From assembly GCA_019914995.1 (NCBI GenBank), contig CM034131.1:7596501-7660500 (forward strand): a stretch of DNA of 64,000 nt, given 5' to 3'. The notes beneath the pieces are model-generated. The model ran no database searches, was not told the origin of the DNA, and saw nothing but the letters and a program-made list of their open reading frames with translations. Both the position numbers and the translations under genes were made by a program. This document shows, piece after piece, positions 49,466 to 62,840 of the stretch (its first letter is position 1; every line of letters begins with the position of its first letter). The stretch comes from Acanthochlamys bracteata (lineage: Eukaryota > Streptophyta > Magnoliopsida > Pandanales > Velloziaceae).

Positions 49466-52400
49466 CTACGAACAAGATGCTACTGCCGGAGTGTTGGATA
49501 CACCGGGAAATTGACCTATATCATGAGCAGGAACTTTTTGAAATTCATTGTGTAAGCCAATAGCAAAATCATCTAGTTGAGATCCTCTACTACGAAAATA
49601 CTCAGCAACCTGTGCCATAAAAAGAATATGTTAGTAAATGACCTCAAAGATGAAGAATATCACACTCCATGATGACATTCGAGCTAGTCAGCATCCAGTT
49701 TTCTTTTTTCAATATTACAAGCTATACTTTCTGCCTAAAGACTAAATTGAAATTTACATGTCATCAGTCTATGAATGCCATGTTATGCACATATGTAAGC
49801 AAGAAAGAGCAAATCCTAGCTAGTAGAGAACTTTAACTCTTAAAAGAATGAGTAAGCAACAATCTTGGACACAAGCAGTTGCCTCGCTGTTCTAACTTAA
49901 CAAATCGTGCTTCTGTCTTTTGTCTGCTATGTTTCACCTTCCCTAAGTCCATCAGCTAGAAATCGAAGTACTTATCCATTATCATACCAGAAAGCTTATG
50001 AGCGCCACAAATAGCTAGACTTACGAGGCAGAAACTTCGCTTTGAACATGCTGCTATAAAACAATTTTTAGTAATTCTCTACTCATATTGCTTCTCTCCT
50101 TTTCTCAGGCAATACAAAGAAAAACAAATACACTAAATACCAGCGATTGTAAATTACATTTAATTGATACCAGTTGCTTACACTTTCGCCTTTCATGCAA
50201 TATATGTAGTGTATATGCTACACTTACATGATTAGCAAGCGATATTCCACTTAAAGCTGCTGCTTCGATACTAGATCCAAGTAACCAATCACCACAAATG
50301 CCTGCTCTGCCATGAGGATCAAAAATAAAAGGAACTTTGGGACAATTGGTTGGGAGTGCTGCACCCCTGAAATTTAACATAATGGAGCAGGCATACTTTC
50401 AGACAGCTTCTTACATAGGTTCAGGATAAAATAGCAACAAAAGTAGACTTTACCATAGTTGGACTCTTGTATAATATGGTTTCTGCAAGGATCCCTTCGA
50501 TATCCCTAAAGCAATTTCTACACCAGCAAGCATTTCTTCCTTCACTTTCTCAGCTGTAACCTTGGGTATGTTCTCCTGTTTAAAGTACAAAATGTTTATT
50601 GAAACGTGAAGCTACATAATCAACAATAATTTCTGATTTTCAGAACAGGCAATCTGTTCCAACTCATGTTTTTGTGTATATATGGAAACTACTGTAGCAA
50701 TCATTGCGCACCTGTGGGACTTTGTTTCGTTTGCCATATGCAGCAGTGCTGAAGAAGGTCCAACAGTGAGGCAAGTCACTACGGGCAGGGAATAGTTTAG
50801 CAGTATTGTTGGCCATCCATGAGAGAGAATCGACATTCTTGACAAAAGCACCTTCTAAGGATACTGGCAGAGGTTCTTTAAATGCGGCAAGAAGCGCCCA
50901 TATAGCACTTAGTTCCAGCCTCTACAAGTACCATTACCAAGTGGCAGGAACATTTACAAATTTAGTTTCAAGAATGGCAACACTGTTATTCATTCCAAAA
51001 TTCTGACAAATCGGCGCACACCTTCATTTGCTTATACAGAAGAGGTAATCCTGAAGAAGAAAGTAAGCGATTTGCACATTTTCCTGCAAATAAAAGGTTC
51101 ATCTTGATTGAACATCAATTTGAAACTAACTTAGCAAAGAAGCTATGATTCAATTGTGCACCGTGGGAAATATGATCTATACAGTCAATTCCATCTTGTG
51201 GGATTTCACATACTTCTGTTTAGAGAAGATATCAGGACAGATGCGACAGGAGCACAACAAAACAGTTTCATTAACTGGCCTTTTCACACAGTTAAACAAT
51301 CAATTAAACATAAGGGAAGATGTAAGAAAGATTGAGATGCCATCAGGAACTTTCAGACCAATGCCTTCGTGCCATGTTCATCAGAAAATGAACTTGAGAC
51401 TGGCCTATCAAGGTCCTATAGTGTGAAACACAAATTCTTGATTAAAATGTACTCATTATCATAGGCTAACAGGACTAATGAGGCATGGAAAAAGATCAGA
51501 TAAAAGTGATAACAGGGCAAGAATACATAAGACAAACAACACAAAAGGAAGATGAGTATACCATTATGTGCAATGACAATTGCGTCAAATTTGCCATGAG
51601 GATTCTCCCTCTCACTCAAGTGCCACATCCCATTAAATGGTTCAAGCTTGCTTATCCAGCAAGGCCTCACAATATCAACCATAGGAGTCTGCAGTTGCAG
51701 TAGAAGACACAATTAAGATGAGAAAGACAAAGGCAGGTTGAAGTTTCTGTAATTAAGGCTGTGAGGAAATAAATACTTATTGGATAAGCTAAACCAGCAT
51801 GTAGATAAGAAACATGATAGCAAGTTCCTAAAATAAGTTATGTTATAGGTAATATGTTTGGAAAATCATCAGAATACGACTATAGCATACTTTCTCTGCA
51901 CATACAGCTCATGCAGAAATTTATAAAGGGATTATCAATAAGATACAGAGCTCTCTTAGAGCCATCAAGCGTAAAACACAAAAAATGATCTAATTACGCA
52001 CTTTGGAGGGATTGTCAACAAGCAAGAAAATTTTCACAAGGATCTACTAAATAGTTTCTCTTAAAAATTACCATGCTAAAATGAATAGGACAGTGAATGA
52101 AGATACATACTTACAAAGCTTAGCAGAAGATGTTAGGCAGACAAGTAGAGGCAGTTAAAAAAAAAAGAAAACAAAAAGAAAAGAAAACAAAAGCATCTGA
52201 TTATTAATCACCATAGCAAATAAATATCTATCAACTTAATTAGAAAGGGGGAAAATTCCAACGTCTTCCAGGATTGAATCTGCAAGGACACGCATCCCCT
52301 TCATTCCGATAAACTTAGGGGCAGATGGTGGCAATGGGACGAATTGCCCACCAGCCCTTAGTTCTCCTACTGAGCCTTCCCACTTGCGAACCAGGCCTTC

Positions 52401-53585
52401 CTCAAACCACCTGTCAACTAGGTGCTGGAACCTTGGGTCACTAACTGTAAAGAACTGAGCTGCATGATCAAACACCAAAGGTTCAGGATCAATAATTCTT
52501 GTTGCCATCCTTCCACCCAAACCATGCATGCCCTAGATTACACAGCAAATCCTGATGTCATTTCCTTTAAAGTTTAGAAACAAACCACCATCTCTGCAAC
52601 TATTGTTGCACTAAAACGATATCATTGAAAGAACTGATGCATATAGAGAAATGGCAAAGGAGTAGGGTGCATAGGAACACTAAATTAAACTGTACAGCAT
52701 AAGGGAGGTTTACCTCACCATCTTTATTATCTTTTGCCAAGTAGCATATAGGAGGTTTATTTCAAACAGACAATAACTCAATGTAGATTTTTTGACTCCT
52801 GAAGCTTCAATTGTTACAACTCTTTCCCTCCCAAGAACCAGAGAAACAACTATGAACTTCCATGGAGCCATGAGACGCATATTCGCAACAAATTACATCC
52901 CAGGGACACTATGCCATACTGAACATAACAAGGTATTGCTAAATCATATATAATATGACAGTTGGAGGACTTACTGTGGGAATTCTTTCATTGAAATCAA
53001 TAAAATGTTTTGAGATAAGCATTGACACTGATATAAATGCTCATCTGTCTACTGAATGCTTGATCCATGGCATAAGCAATTACCACCAATTCTAATTGTT
53101 TATAACAGAAGAATAGAGCAAAATTAGTCAAACTCACGAAGATTTTCAGAGTTTTAACCAGTAGTAATGCCACATAAAAACAGGTCCTATTTGCATGATT
53201 ATCACAACAATACAAAATAAACAGAGGGTAGACTGTAGAGAGAGAGAAAGGTAACCGTGTCGAAGACGGTGGATCGAATGCCGTGGGTGGCAAGAGTGGA
53301 GGCACAGATGAGGCCCGAGATCCCACCTCCAATAATGGCGACCTTGGGCTCTTCAGGTACCGGTGTAGTGAAATGAACCTGCTCTTGCGCCAGAGTTTTC
53401 TTCAGAGCCGAGCGCCGAGACTTGCCGTAGGATCCCCTGCGCCGGTTCTCGACACTGCCGCCGTCGTCACCTGAGGAAAAGCACCTGATGGAGCAAGGTA
53501 CCGTGCAGCAACGGTGATCAGGGAGCTTGGTAGTGGAGAAGAAGAAGGGAAAGAAAGAATAGTTCTTCAGTAAAACACTTGCCAT
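49466..53585 (-). CDS. renalase-like FAD/NAD(P)-binding oxidoreductase, probably plastidial
   Basis: FAD-dependent amine-oxidase-fold protein of the plant renalase-like group (Arabidopsis At3g04650 type); substrate unknown. Exons: 53585-53256, 52532-52263, 51688-51562, 51083-51022, 50921-50712, 50575-50454, 50366-50228, 49609-49466; phases agree, 467 residues. The N-terminal 70 residues are Ser/Arg-rich with few acidic residues at the start, consistent with a plastid transit peptide. The Rossmann dinucleotide motif VAIIGGGISG is at 82-91, and the second FAD motif GLGGRMATR follows directly in exon 2. The C-terminal FAD segment GICGDWLLGSSIEAAALSG is at 396-414. The protein ends NTPAVASCS. All exons intact; convergent with MUSTANG. 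Confidence 0.9.
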
Positions 53586-54086
53586 GGAGATGAGGAGAAA
53601 GAATGAAAGCTGTTAGTTCAGCTCACGGTAATTTGAAGCTCCATCTGCCTTTCTGGCGTCTTAACAATTCAATTTAGCAAATTGCAGTCCCTCTAACTAG
53701 TTCACTTTTGCAATATCAGGCGCCAATAAGCTTGTCACTGTGCCTTCCCACTAAATCCAGTTTTCCAAAAGCGAAGCAACAAAGGTTCAGCTTTTGCACA
53801 TTGCACCACGAAACGTTACTCGGATTGAGAATTATAAATATAATAATTAGACCCAAGCTTGTGACAGAATCAAATTTACGTCCAGTACAACCTAAGTAGC
53901 AAATAGTTGTTTTAATACATATTAAATAAAAAGATCTCGTAATATGTTATTAGATAATTTACATATTTACACCAAAACATTATGCCAATCTTCATCACAA
54001 ACTTGAAGATGATATGATCCAGAATCCGGAGAAGAGGCCTACTGCAGCTGTTCTCTTTGATACCAAACGAAAACAGACTATAATCA
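53586..54086. other. promoter of the renalase-like gene and 3' UTR of the WVD2-like gene
   Basis: Tandem minus-strand genes about 500 bases apart. The 5' leader of the renalase-like gene and the 3' UTR of the upstream WVD2-like gene share this stretch. Nothing else seen. Confidence 0.5.
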
Positions 54087-57000
54087 TTAGCACTCAGTTG
54101 CTTCAGCAGCGCCTTGAGTTGTTTCTGTGTGATCCACCTCAGCCTCACCGTTACTTTGCTCGGTTTCACTTTCTTGTTCAGCAGTAGTTTTACCTTGTTC
54201 GGTTTCATTCTCAAGGGCATTGGTACAAGGATCACCCTGAACTACATCTGTATGAGCGACTGGTTTAAAATAACCCTTCACTGGTTTTATACGTCCTTTA
54301 CTCTTTGGAGTGACAATTTTCTTGATGTTTGTGGTTTTGCTAGCATCAACTCCCTGCGTTTTAATTTCATCAGCCTTCTGACTGCCCAAACTATGTCGAT
54401 TTGAAAGACCACTGCCTGTACCGTGGTTCTCCAATACAGTTGGACTGACTGCATCATTGCAGCTTTTTCTTCTGCCAAGCTTTGGAGACTTTGCACGAGT
54501 TGGTGGTACCTTTTGTCGTTTCAACAAACCAAAGGAAGCACATCAGTATAATCAGAAATTGTGTATAGGATTTGGAAATAACATAGGTATATTAAAATGA
54601 TGAAACATGTACTCTCAAAAATCAACATGTTCATAATAGTAGACAGTTAATAATCACGACAAAAGCTGCTGTTCTCCTTAACAGTTAGCAAAACTAGATT
54701 TACTTTAATATATCTCAGAAAATGCCTTTAGGAATCAAAGTTTCAGTCTTTAAATATAAAATGTTTCTTTCATTAAAATACTACATTGTGGTCAAATATA
54801 TTTAGCCACACTAACACCCGCCCCCAATCTATTTCTAGACACAACCTAAACACCCCTCTATACCATAGCAATTAAATCTAAACCTTATTATAAAACATTA
54901 AAGGGCAACTCCCTTTCTAGGATTTCTATAGAAAGATCGAGCATCTGTGAGACGTTGATATTGAGCACATCAGATACTCAAGCAGCTTAGTGCCTATTGA
55001 ACACTTTCTTCTGTAAGAAGATCAGGTCTTACTTAACTGGATATCAACGCGAAAATAGTTAGTATTGATGACCACTGCTATTAAAGAAGAGTGCAAACAC
55101 AAGGTAGTGATGGAATCTGGAGAAGGTTTATAGTCAGCTTGAAATAAAGTAGACTCGCAGGTCCATGAAACTGTATTCTACTAGCCAATCCGAAACCCAT
55201 GCAATAACAAGATCCTCCATGCAGATGAACCGATATTAACAAAAGCCATACCACAGCTTCACTCTCAAGGACCTGATTTGTTTGCTGGAAAAAGTATTAC
55301 AAGAACTGCAATAATGATTATATATAGAAGCCCAAGGAAAATGAGCTCATAAATTTGACTCAAAACGGCTGTTTCTTTATAAATTAACATTACCTTCTTG
55401 AGCTCAATTTTTGGTGGAGGACCCTCACAGTAGAAGCTAGGCATGGGATTCGCTTTAAAAGTCAAGCTCTTCCGAAGTTGCTTTAATGCAGCCTCACACT
55501 CCTCCTGAAGAATAAATAGACCGTTAAACTAATGATGTAGATTTATTCTTTTCTTGCAATATATTTGACCATAAGGTTTACATAGCAATCCCAAAGGCTG
55601 AGAAGATGAGCAAACTATAAAATGCTGCATGAAATATACTAAGTAGCCTGTCAAACAAACCGTTCTCTCCATTATAAATCACGTCTTAAGACAGTACTTT
55701 ATTTTTATAGGTTTGCTGAAACTAATTAACAAATGAAAGTTTCAAAGTTGCTGTTTGAATAGCATGCGAATAGTAGCTTAAAATTTGTCAACAGTGAAGT
55801 TGTCAGGAACCAATATTGCAATATTCTGAAGAAACAAGGACAACAAGGTTGTAACCATCCACTTGTAGAATAATTTGTTGATTTTGCTAAACAGTATATA
55901 TCCTCTAGTACATTGCATTTAATAGAGATTCGAGCTCTCACATGTCTGGAAGGCAAAGGATCTTAAAAATGCAAGAATAGCCAGAATAATAGTATACTAC
56001 TCTTTAGTGGCAACATCTGGAAGCTATGCATAAATACCATATACAAACAAGAGAATGAATGCATAGTTTCTTCAAAATATTTTGCATTGCAAACTCTCAG
56101 TTGTATGTTAGGTGCATTCAAGAATTCCTCAGATGAGCTTTCAAAGTCAATCATTTCAATCAACAAAGAGCTGACAAAAGAAAAGGCAAAACCTTTGTCC
56201 GAGCTTCACATTGGGTTTTTTCAGCCTCCATGGCTTGATGTTTCTCTTCCAGCTTTGAGTAGAACTGTGAAGGAGAAAGGAGATAGGGGTTATTACCCTT
56301 TTCGAGGAATGCATTACAATCTAGTTCAAAAGAAAAGATATGGCAAACAAATGTATCACCTGCTTTCTCTTTTCAGCACGTTCCAAGGACCTGAATGTAG
56401 GCGCATGTGCTACTGTTGTCTTAGCTTTTGAGGCCCTTCCAGATGCTGCAGTTCTGGGAAGTTCAGGAAATGTTTGGTCCCAAGCTACACTAAATGTAAA
56501 CATGACATAAATATGACCTAAAATCAAAGACTAGCATAAGGATACGAAGAAGAACCAGAGCACGCATCTTCCTGATCCAGTTGCAAGGTATTATCTTGTT
56601 GGAGAGGTTTCCTTGATGTGAGAGAGGAATTTCTCTGTGTACCATGATCACGCAATTGTCAGTTCCAGTTCGTAAGATCAACAAATCTCATTCCAACATA
56701 CAGTTAACAATACAACATATACCGAGAATATAAACAGACAGGAGGGGAAAACATTTGCTGGAAGGTCTATTGAAGCCGTCTCTTTATATTCTATGCCTGG
56801 ATGTCAAAGTCGTACAAGATTAGAACACACTAAGTGAAGCCTAAGTCATAGGCAGTAGTATGCGTAATCTCGTATGCTAAAAGTTGCCAAATATTTTAAA
56901 TCCAGAATCTTGCAACTATTAAGACTGTGTGCATCCATTATCAAATCATGAACACAAAGGGAAACACAAAGCCACTGTGAATTAAAAATCGCATAAGCAA

Positions 57001-57600
57001 AAAGAACGAGTAGAATACCTCGGGCTTCTTCTGCATAGCTTTTGACTGATTTGTATTCCCAGAAGCAATTATATTTGCTTTGCTAGTAGCATCACTGGCA
57101 ACGGGTCGGGCACCAGATATACGCCTATCAGTAGAAAGAGCAAAGGGTTGTGGGACAGTGTGATTAGGCCGCAAATTTTCGCTTTTTGGTGCCAAATTAG
57201 TAGGTGAATTTGACTTCTTCAGATTGGCTGGCTTCTGAGCTTCATAAACAACAATTTTCTTTTCAGCTACATCCCTATCTATATTGAAGTTATTGACGCA
57301 GGGTATTTCTTTGCCATTCTGGGCATCTATCGACACAAGGTATTTATTGACGCAGGGTATTTCTGCTACTATACTGAAGTCATTTTCTCTAGCAGCCACA
57401 ACTTCATCTGGCCGCTCTGCAAAGTGGATCCCATTTCGATTGATTACTATAGTTGCACTAAATTCCTGAGCATCAGCTAACTCTGTTGTCTTTTCAGACC
57501 CTAATCTTTCAGAATGCTCCAGAGGCGAATTTCTCAGGCCATCATACAGAAGATGTGCTGAATCTTCACCTCCATGTATGTCGGTTATTTCGTTGCCCAT
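54087..57600 (-). CDS. WVD2-like (WDL) TPX2-domain microtubule-associated protein, 6 exons
   Basis: Plant-specific microtubule-bundling protein controlling cortical arrays and anisotropic cell growth. Coding exons: 57600-57019, 56634-56546, 56489-56360, 56264-56193, 55504-55394, 54509-54087, giving 468 residues. The TPX2/KLEEK domain lies at about 253-328 ([31 protein letters not shown], then [16 protein letters not shown]). The N-terminal half is variable and polar (starts [14 protein letters not shown]). The C-terminal exon is Lys/Ser-rich then acidic (ends GAAEATEC). The acceptor at 56490 was chosen because the alternative nine bases earlier in the gene text (GTGTAG) breaks the frame. Length is closer to the longer WDL3-6 members than to WVD2/WDL1, though the N-terminal MG-x-E-x-x-D resembles the latter. 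Confidence 0.9.
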
Positions 57601-58600
57601 TAAACTACACAAAGAAATTTTTTACAGTGCATATACGAGTTGAATAAACATAGCAAAATACACACTGGAAGTATTAGAACCTATCCAAACAGCAAAATTT
57701 ACATATACTGGCACTAGTTTCCTGATCACATTAAAAATCTCCTTTACACTGATATTAAAAAGCTAAGTTCAGAAACTAAAACATTCAGCAGTTGTCATAT
57801 TAAATGACTAATACTGACCAATACATTTCAGTTTAATAGACTAAAAATGCCTAAAGCTAAATTTCCATACACAAGGCCAAATTATATTTAAAAATTTGAG
57901 GTAGAAACACTACAATCAGAAGTAACAAGCTACGCAAGAAGACAGTAGGCAGACACCATAGAATGGTGTAACCACTTTCACCAAGCAAAGCTTGATTCTG
58001 TAGCTGTTCCAAGAAAAATGAATGTATTCGGTTTTGTCTTTTGGATAATCAAACAATGACAAACTGCACTGTTCTGGTAGCAATAGCGGGGATAAAAACA
58101 TCAACGAATAGCAGGACTCGTTTCATATGCAAAAGCCAACATTCCGCTATTAGCAAACGATTAAAATCTACTCGATTAGTTGTCAGACACCGAAATCTAT
58201 ATAATGCCGCCAAAATATGACAAAATTTGGCACCAATTAGCAGAAGATCACACATTGTACTTGCCAAGTACGTCTAATTCCAAAGACATCAATCAAAATA
58301 CTTTCAGAACAGAACTGACGTGCAGAATCCAACTACATTCTACAGATCAAACCTATTCAAACAAGATCTAGTGAACTAAAGTACAGATTCCAAACTCCAA
58401 CAGATCGATCTACCTTCAAACTTTCAAAAAAAATTAAAATTAGAAACAATGAAGACTTTCTCACGAGAAGAATTAAGAGTTGCTCTTAGACTTCGTAGAT
58501 TTCGACTGCTGCAATCACTACTCCGCCCGCCGGCGCAGCCTTTCTCTTCTCTCTCTCTCAACGGAGCTATAAAACAACCACCAGGGAAGTTATTTATACT
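57601..58600 (-). promoter_or_regulatory. spliced 5' leader and TATA box of the WVD2-like gene
   Basis: The acceptor TTTGTGTAG ends at 57605, four bases above the ATG. A donor GAAG|GTAGATC is at 58414/58413, leaving a leader intron of about 800 bases. A TATA box tataaata (minus strand) is at 58598-58591, so transcription should begin near 58560. Confidence 0.6.
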
Positions 58601-59331
58601 ACCACAAGTGGCGTCTCTCTCACTCCAACTTATTTAATTCTCCGACCAATGAAAACCGAACTAAAATTCCAACAGAGAGTGTCTTGGATTGTAAATAGAA
58701 AATATTATTAGTGGCAGTCCTTATTTGTGCAAGTCAAATAAAATTTCGGACAGTTTATCGGCGATATCGCCGTAGGCATATCGATGCCGAGATATCCGAA
58801 AATTTGTCTTTCCCTCCTCTAACCCGTGAGTCTGGATACTGGTATGGTAAGTTTACCTCCCCTGAATTGATACAGCTGGAATTGAATATGCGGGATATTC
58901 CTTCATATGTTTGAACTTCCATGGACCAAATGGTGACTCGACCACTTCAATTAAACCGGGGGTGTTAACTAACACCAGAGTCAAAACCGCTAACACTAAT
59001 GGTGACTCGACCGCTAACCGCTATTAGTTACGGGTCTTGTCTTAATCCATCTGACATAATGGATTAACTTACTTTTGATTTGGGTACTGTTTAGCCATAG
59101 CTTGTATTTAAAAAACTTCTCGTATTATTTATACAATTATAATTTTTTAAATTATAAATATATAAAAAAATTATTATCGTACAAATTTTGTATACATAAT
59201 ATTTATTTTAATAAAAATCAAACTTATTTAAAAAATTTCTAAATATTTTTATTTTTTAAAAAGTTATTTTATAATTACTACCGACATACCAATAGATTAG
59301 ACTCAAATTACCTTTCGTGCTCAATCCTGAA
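58601..59331. other. spacer with short palindrome and direct repeat
   Basis: Distal promoter of the WVD2-like gene. Contains a perfect 14-bp palindrome cggcgatatcgccg at 58759-58772 and two copies of aatggtgactcgacc (about 58928 and 59000). From 59090 it becomes very AT-rich. No gene. Confidence 0.5.
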
Positions 59332-59992
59332 ACATAGTTTTAAAACTCAAATCGGTGTATGACTCAAAAAAATTATCGAATTATCGGATCACCGATTAAC
59401 AGGATAGATCATTAGATAGACCTATTGGATCAAATTAGATTTATTAAATAAATATTAATATATAAATATAATTATATGCATTATATAGTATTTTTATAAT
59501 AACTATTAAAAATTTAAAAAAATGATTGTATACAAAAAATATCGAATATATTTTTAAAATAATATTTTTTATTTTTTCAGTAACAGTACTTAAGACAATA
59601 ATTAAAATGCTTAATATATAATAAAATTTCTATATTTTATGCATTTCAAAAAATAAATTATCTATACTATAATTGCTTATACTATCTACACTATATTTTT
59701 TATTTATTACTTTTTCATAAAATATAAAAGATAAGAAAGCAAACTAATAACAGAAAAATATCGAATAAAGTGCACATTTTAGAATACTAATAAAAATATT
59801 TTTCTATTTAAAATAAACATATAAACTTTTTTAAAAAAATACTAAAGCCGGGTCGATCCGTCTAACCAGATCACCGAGTTGAATCGGAACTTGATTAGGT
59901 CGACCCGATTTATATTAACCGGCCCGAATCGGTACCGGATCATCGGTTTTCAGTCCGACTCTGCCGGTCTGGGTCGAATTTTAAACCTATGT
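59332..59992. mobile_element. 661-bp non-autonomous TIR element
   Basis: The ends are inverted copies: left acatagttttaaaactc, right (reverse complement) acataggtttaaaattc, two mismatches in 17. The direct repeat cctgaa occurs immediately outside both ends (59326-59331 and 59993-59998). If the terminal a is excluded, an 8-bp duplication tcctgaaa/g with one mismatch fits hAT-like elements. Subterminal regions are GC-richer (ggatcaccg, gaatcggtaccgg, cgacccg) around an AT-rich core. No transposase is encoded. Confidence 0.65.
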
Positions 59993-62180
59993 CCTGAAGT
60001 TGAAACTTTTGCAAATTACCTTTTTTTGTTAAAAACCACTATATTTTCTCTTAATGTTCACGATATTAGTTAAGAAATCACTATTTCAAAAAATAATAAA
60101 AGTAATAATAAGCAAGATATATCTATCTTATTTCAAAAATAGTATAATTTTTTACTTAAAAATTAAAAATAATTAATAATAAGATTTTATAATATAAAGT
60201 TTTTGTATTTTAAATTTTTAAAAAAAATTTATAGAATATTATTAAAAATTATTTTAAAAATATAAAATAAAATTGAAGAGTGAAAAGTATCCTATACGCA
60301 ATGCCAAATAATCACTAAACGTTCTGATTATAACTTATTTGATTGTCTATGTGATAAAATTTTATAAAAAAAAATTTCGTTGTACTAAATAAAATGAGCT
60401 ATTTTGTCTTTAATTAAGTAGATTGTCTATTCTAAAATGAATTAGATTATTTGTTTTAATGTCGAATGATTGAAAGTAAGTTTACCCCAAATTTTAAGTT
60501 AATCTATTTAACCTTATATGGTGAACTAAAATTTTCTTCAAAATCAATTGATAATAAAAATAATAAGTCTAAATTTTTATTACTATAATCTAATGACTAT
60601 TGGTAAGAATATATGACTAAATCACTTAAGAGCTTGAAATGATGTTTTGATAGTGATTAAAAGATAAAGTTTTTTTTAAAACAAATGTTACTTTATAATT
60701 TTTTTAAAAATAGATTTGACTTTTTTGACAAACAATAAAATAAAACTTATATATATAATTTTTAAAACATATAATTTTCATATTTAAAAATTCATAAAAT
60801 AAAAAATTGAAAAATTATTTATTTATTTAAAATAATAAATAATTCAAACGCAACTATGCAATGCCAAATGTCCCAATCGTCAATAATTTCAAATCTTAGA
60901 AATTTCTTTTCTAGTAGACATTATGATTTATGCAATTCATTAAAAGCTTATCAACTAATCAAAAGTTAATTTCGAAAATAATTTCTCCTTTCAAACAAGT
61001 ATTTTAAATAATTATTTATATATTTTTTATAAACACAATTTAAATTCAGAATTCTTTTAACAAACAAATAAGCCTAATTTACGAATTCGTATTATTTTTA
61101 CTACAGCTTATAGCCTACCAAGTACCAACCACAACCAAAATAAAAAATAAAGAAAAAAAACAGAAATTGAGAAAGAAGAAAAATTTTTTGTTGGCATAGC
61201 GCAAAAATCGAGCCACAAATTTGCGTTATTACTACCTACTTTTTGGATATCACCAGTTCAAGACATTCTCGCCAAGAGGAGGATGTTGGGAACCGTTTAT
61301 TTAGTATAAAAGTTTTGATAAATATTTTATAGTATTTATAAATTAAAAAAAGGTTCAAAAATTATATATCATACTATTTTGTATAAAATTTTTATTTTTA
61401 AATTTAAAAAACAAATTTCATATTTTTATATTTTCAAATATTCGTAGTTTTAAAATGAATTTGTTTATCATAAATATTTTCAAACTAAGTGGGTCCTACA
61501 TGTATTGATATGGCCCCATTATAGCTGAGCTGTCTCCTCGTTTGGTTGGATTTTGGTAACATTAGCAGTCACTGCATAAGAAAAGTACTCCTAGGCCCAC
61601 AAAGAAGGCGTGGTGTATTAAAAGAGATTGCAACGTCAGCAGAGTAGGATAGGGTGGTTATTGCGGGGTGAAGTAAAGGGTCGGTGGTGTGGTTTTTAAT
61701 TGGTCACGGGTGAAATCTCGGGAGTTTGAGGGGTTGTTTCGGATTTATTTTGAAATAAAATTAAAAATATATTTTGTCTATTTTAAAATATAAATATTAT
61801 TTTTATCTATAAATAATAAACATAAATAATAAAAATATTTTATTATTAAATTTTTATATTTTTTAAAATTTTAAAAAATAAATTTAAATATTTTTGTTAA
61901 AAATATGTTAAAAAATATGAATAGAAAAATTAAGATGATAATTTGAAAAGTAGAATGCTAAAACGCACTACACTTTCACTTTTGATTTAATTTAGGGTGA
62001 ATTGATTCTCAAAAAAATAAAAAATTAATTTTATTGAAAAATAAATTAAAAGTATAAATTTAATTTTATATTTTAATTATTTTGCAAAGTGAATTGAAAT
62101 TTAAATTTAAACTTTTATTTGTTAAAATGAATTAAACATAATTATAGTAATTTTGAAATATATGTAAGTTTGAGTTTAAT
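59993..62180. other. AT-rich intergenic DNA
   Basis: Extremely AT-rich with short segments carrying gtttg/caaac-type ends (for example 60640-60850 and 61740-61970) that may be decayed MITEs. A GC-richer patch at 61490-61740 has no ORF. No gene supported. Confidence 0.5.
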
Positions 62181-62189
62181 TTATATTTA

Positions 62190-62840
62190 AAATATCTGAG
62201 CCATTTGATTCAGTTTTGTCAGATCCGGACCGGTCGGATCCGATCGAAAATCGGTGACTCAGCCGCCGTTCCGGAACGAGTCGCTCGCTTAACGAGTCAC
62301 CGGCGATTGAAAAGCAGCTCAACACCGTGTGCGAGAAACAGACGTGGCGGCGATCCCTGCTGAGCAAGCCTTCTTTTTCGACAACCTCCTCCGCTGCTCT
62401 GCCTTCACCGACACTGGCATTACTTCCGCCGCTACAGCAACATCAGCTTCTTTGAAATGATTGAAAGACGACATCGCACTCGCTAATTCATTTTTTGGCT
62501 TGTTGACAATGAACTCTTTATGTTTAAAAGCCGCTTTCACCTAATGTTGATGATGTTGACGACAAACTCTTCTTCTTCTTCTTTTCTTCCTCTTCATCAT
62601 TTGCTTTGCTGCTGCTGATGGCGACGATCGTCGGATTTTATCCTAAGTAGAAACTAGGAGCTGGTGTAGTTGATGCTGGATTCCGATCAATATCGCTGGA
62701 ACCGACAAAGTTGACTCAGTGGGTTGATCCGGTGACTCGTCGGATAAACTAGTGAATCGGTGACCCGGAGGCCAATTCGGATTGACATTTGGGTCAATTC
62801 CGACTATATTGGTTTGAATCCGAAAAATTAAATTTTGGGT
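62190..62840 (-). other. GC-rich island with gene-like fragments
   Basis: The minus strand is coding-like in two pieces: 62540-62319 (contains AAFKHKEFIVNKPKNELASA, ends SVSRTRC) after an acceptor-like AACATTAG, and a K/E/S-rich stretch above it at about 62560-62630. Both edges carry motifs such as gatccg and cggtgactc similar to the subterminal parts of the element at 59332-59992. It could be a truncated gene fragment captured by a related non-autonomous element. No product was recognised. Confidence 0.35.

Noticed and set aside
52236..52529. 97-codon minus-strand ORF as a separate gene
   Set aside because: It is exon 2 of the renalase-like gene; phase, acceptor and donor fit the neighbours.
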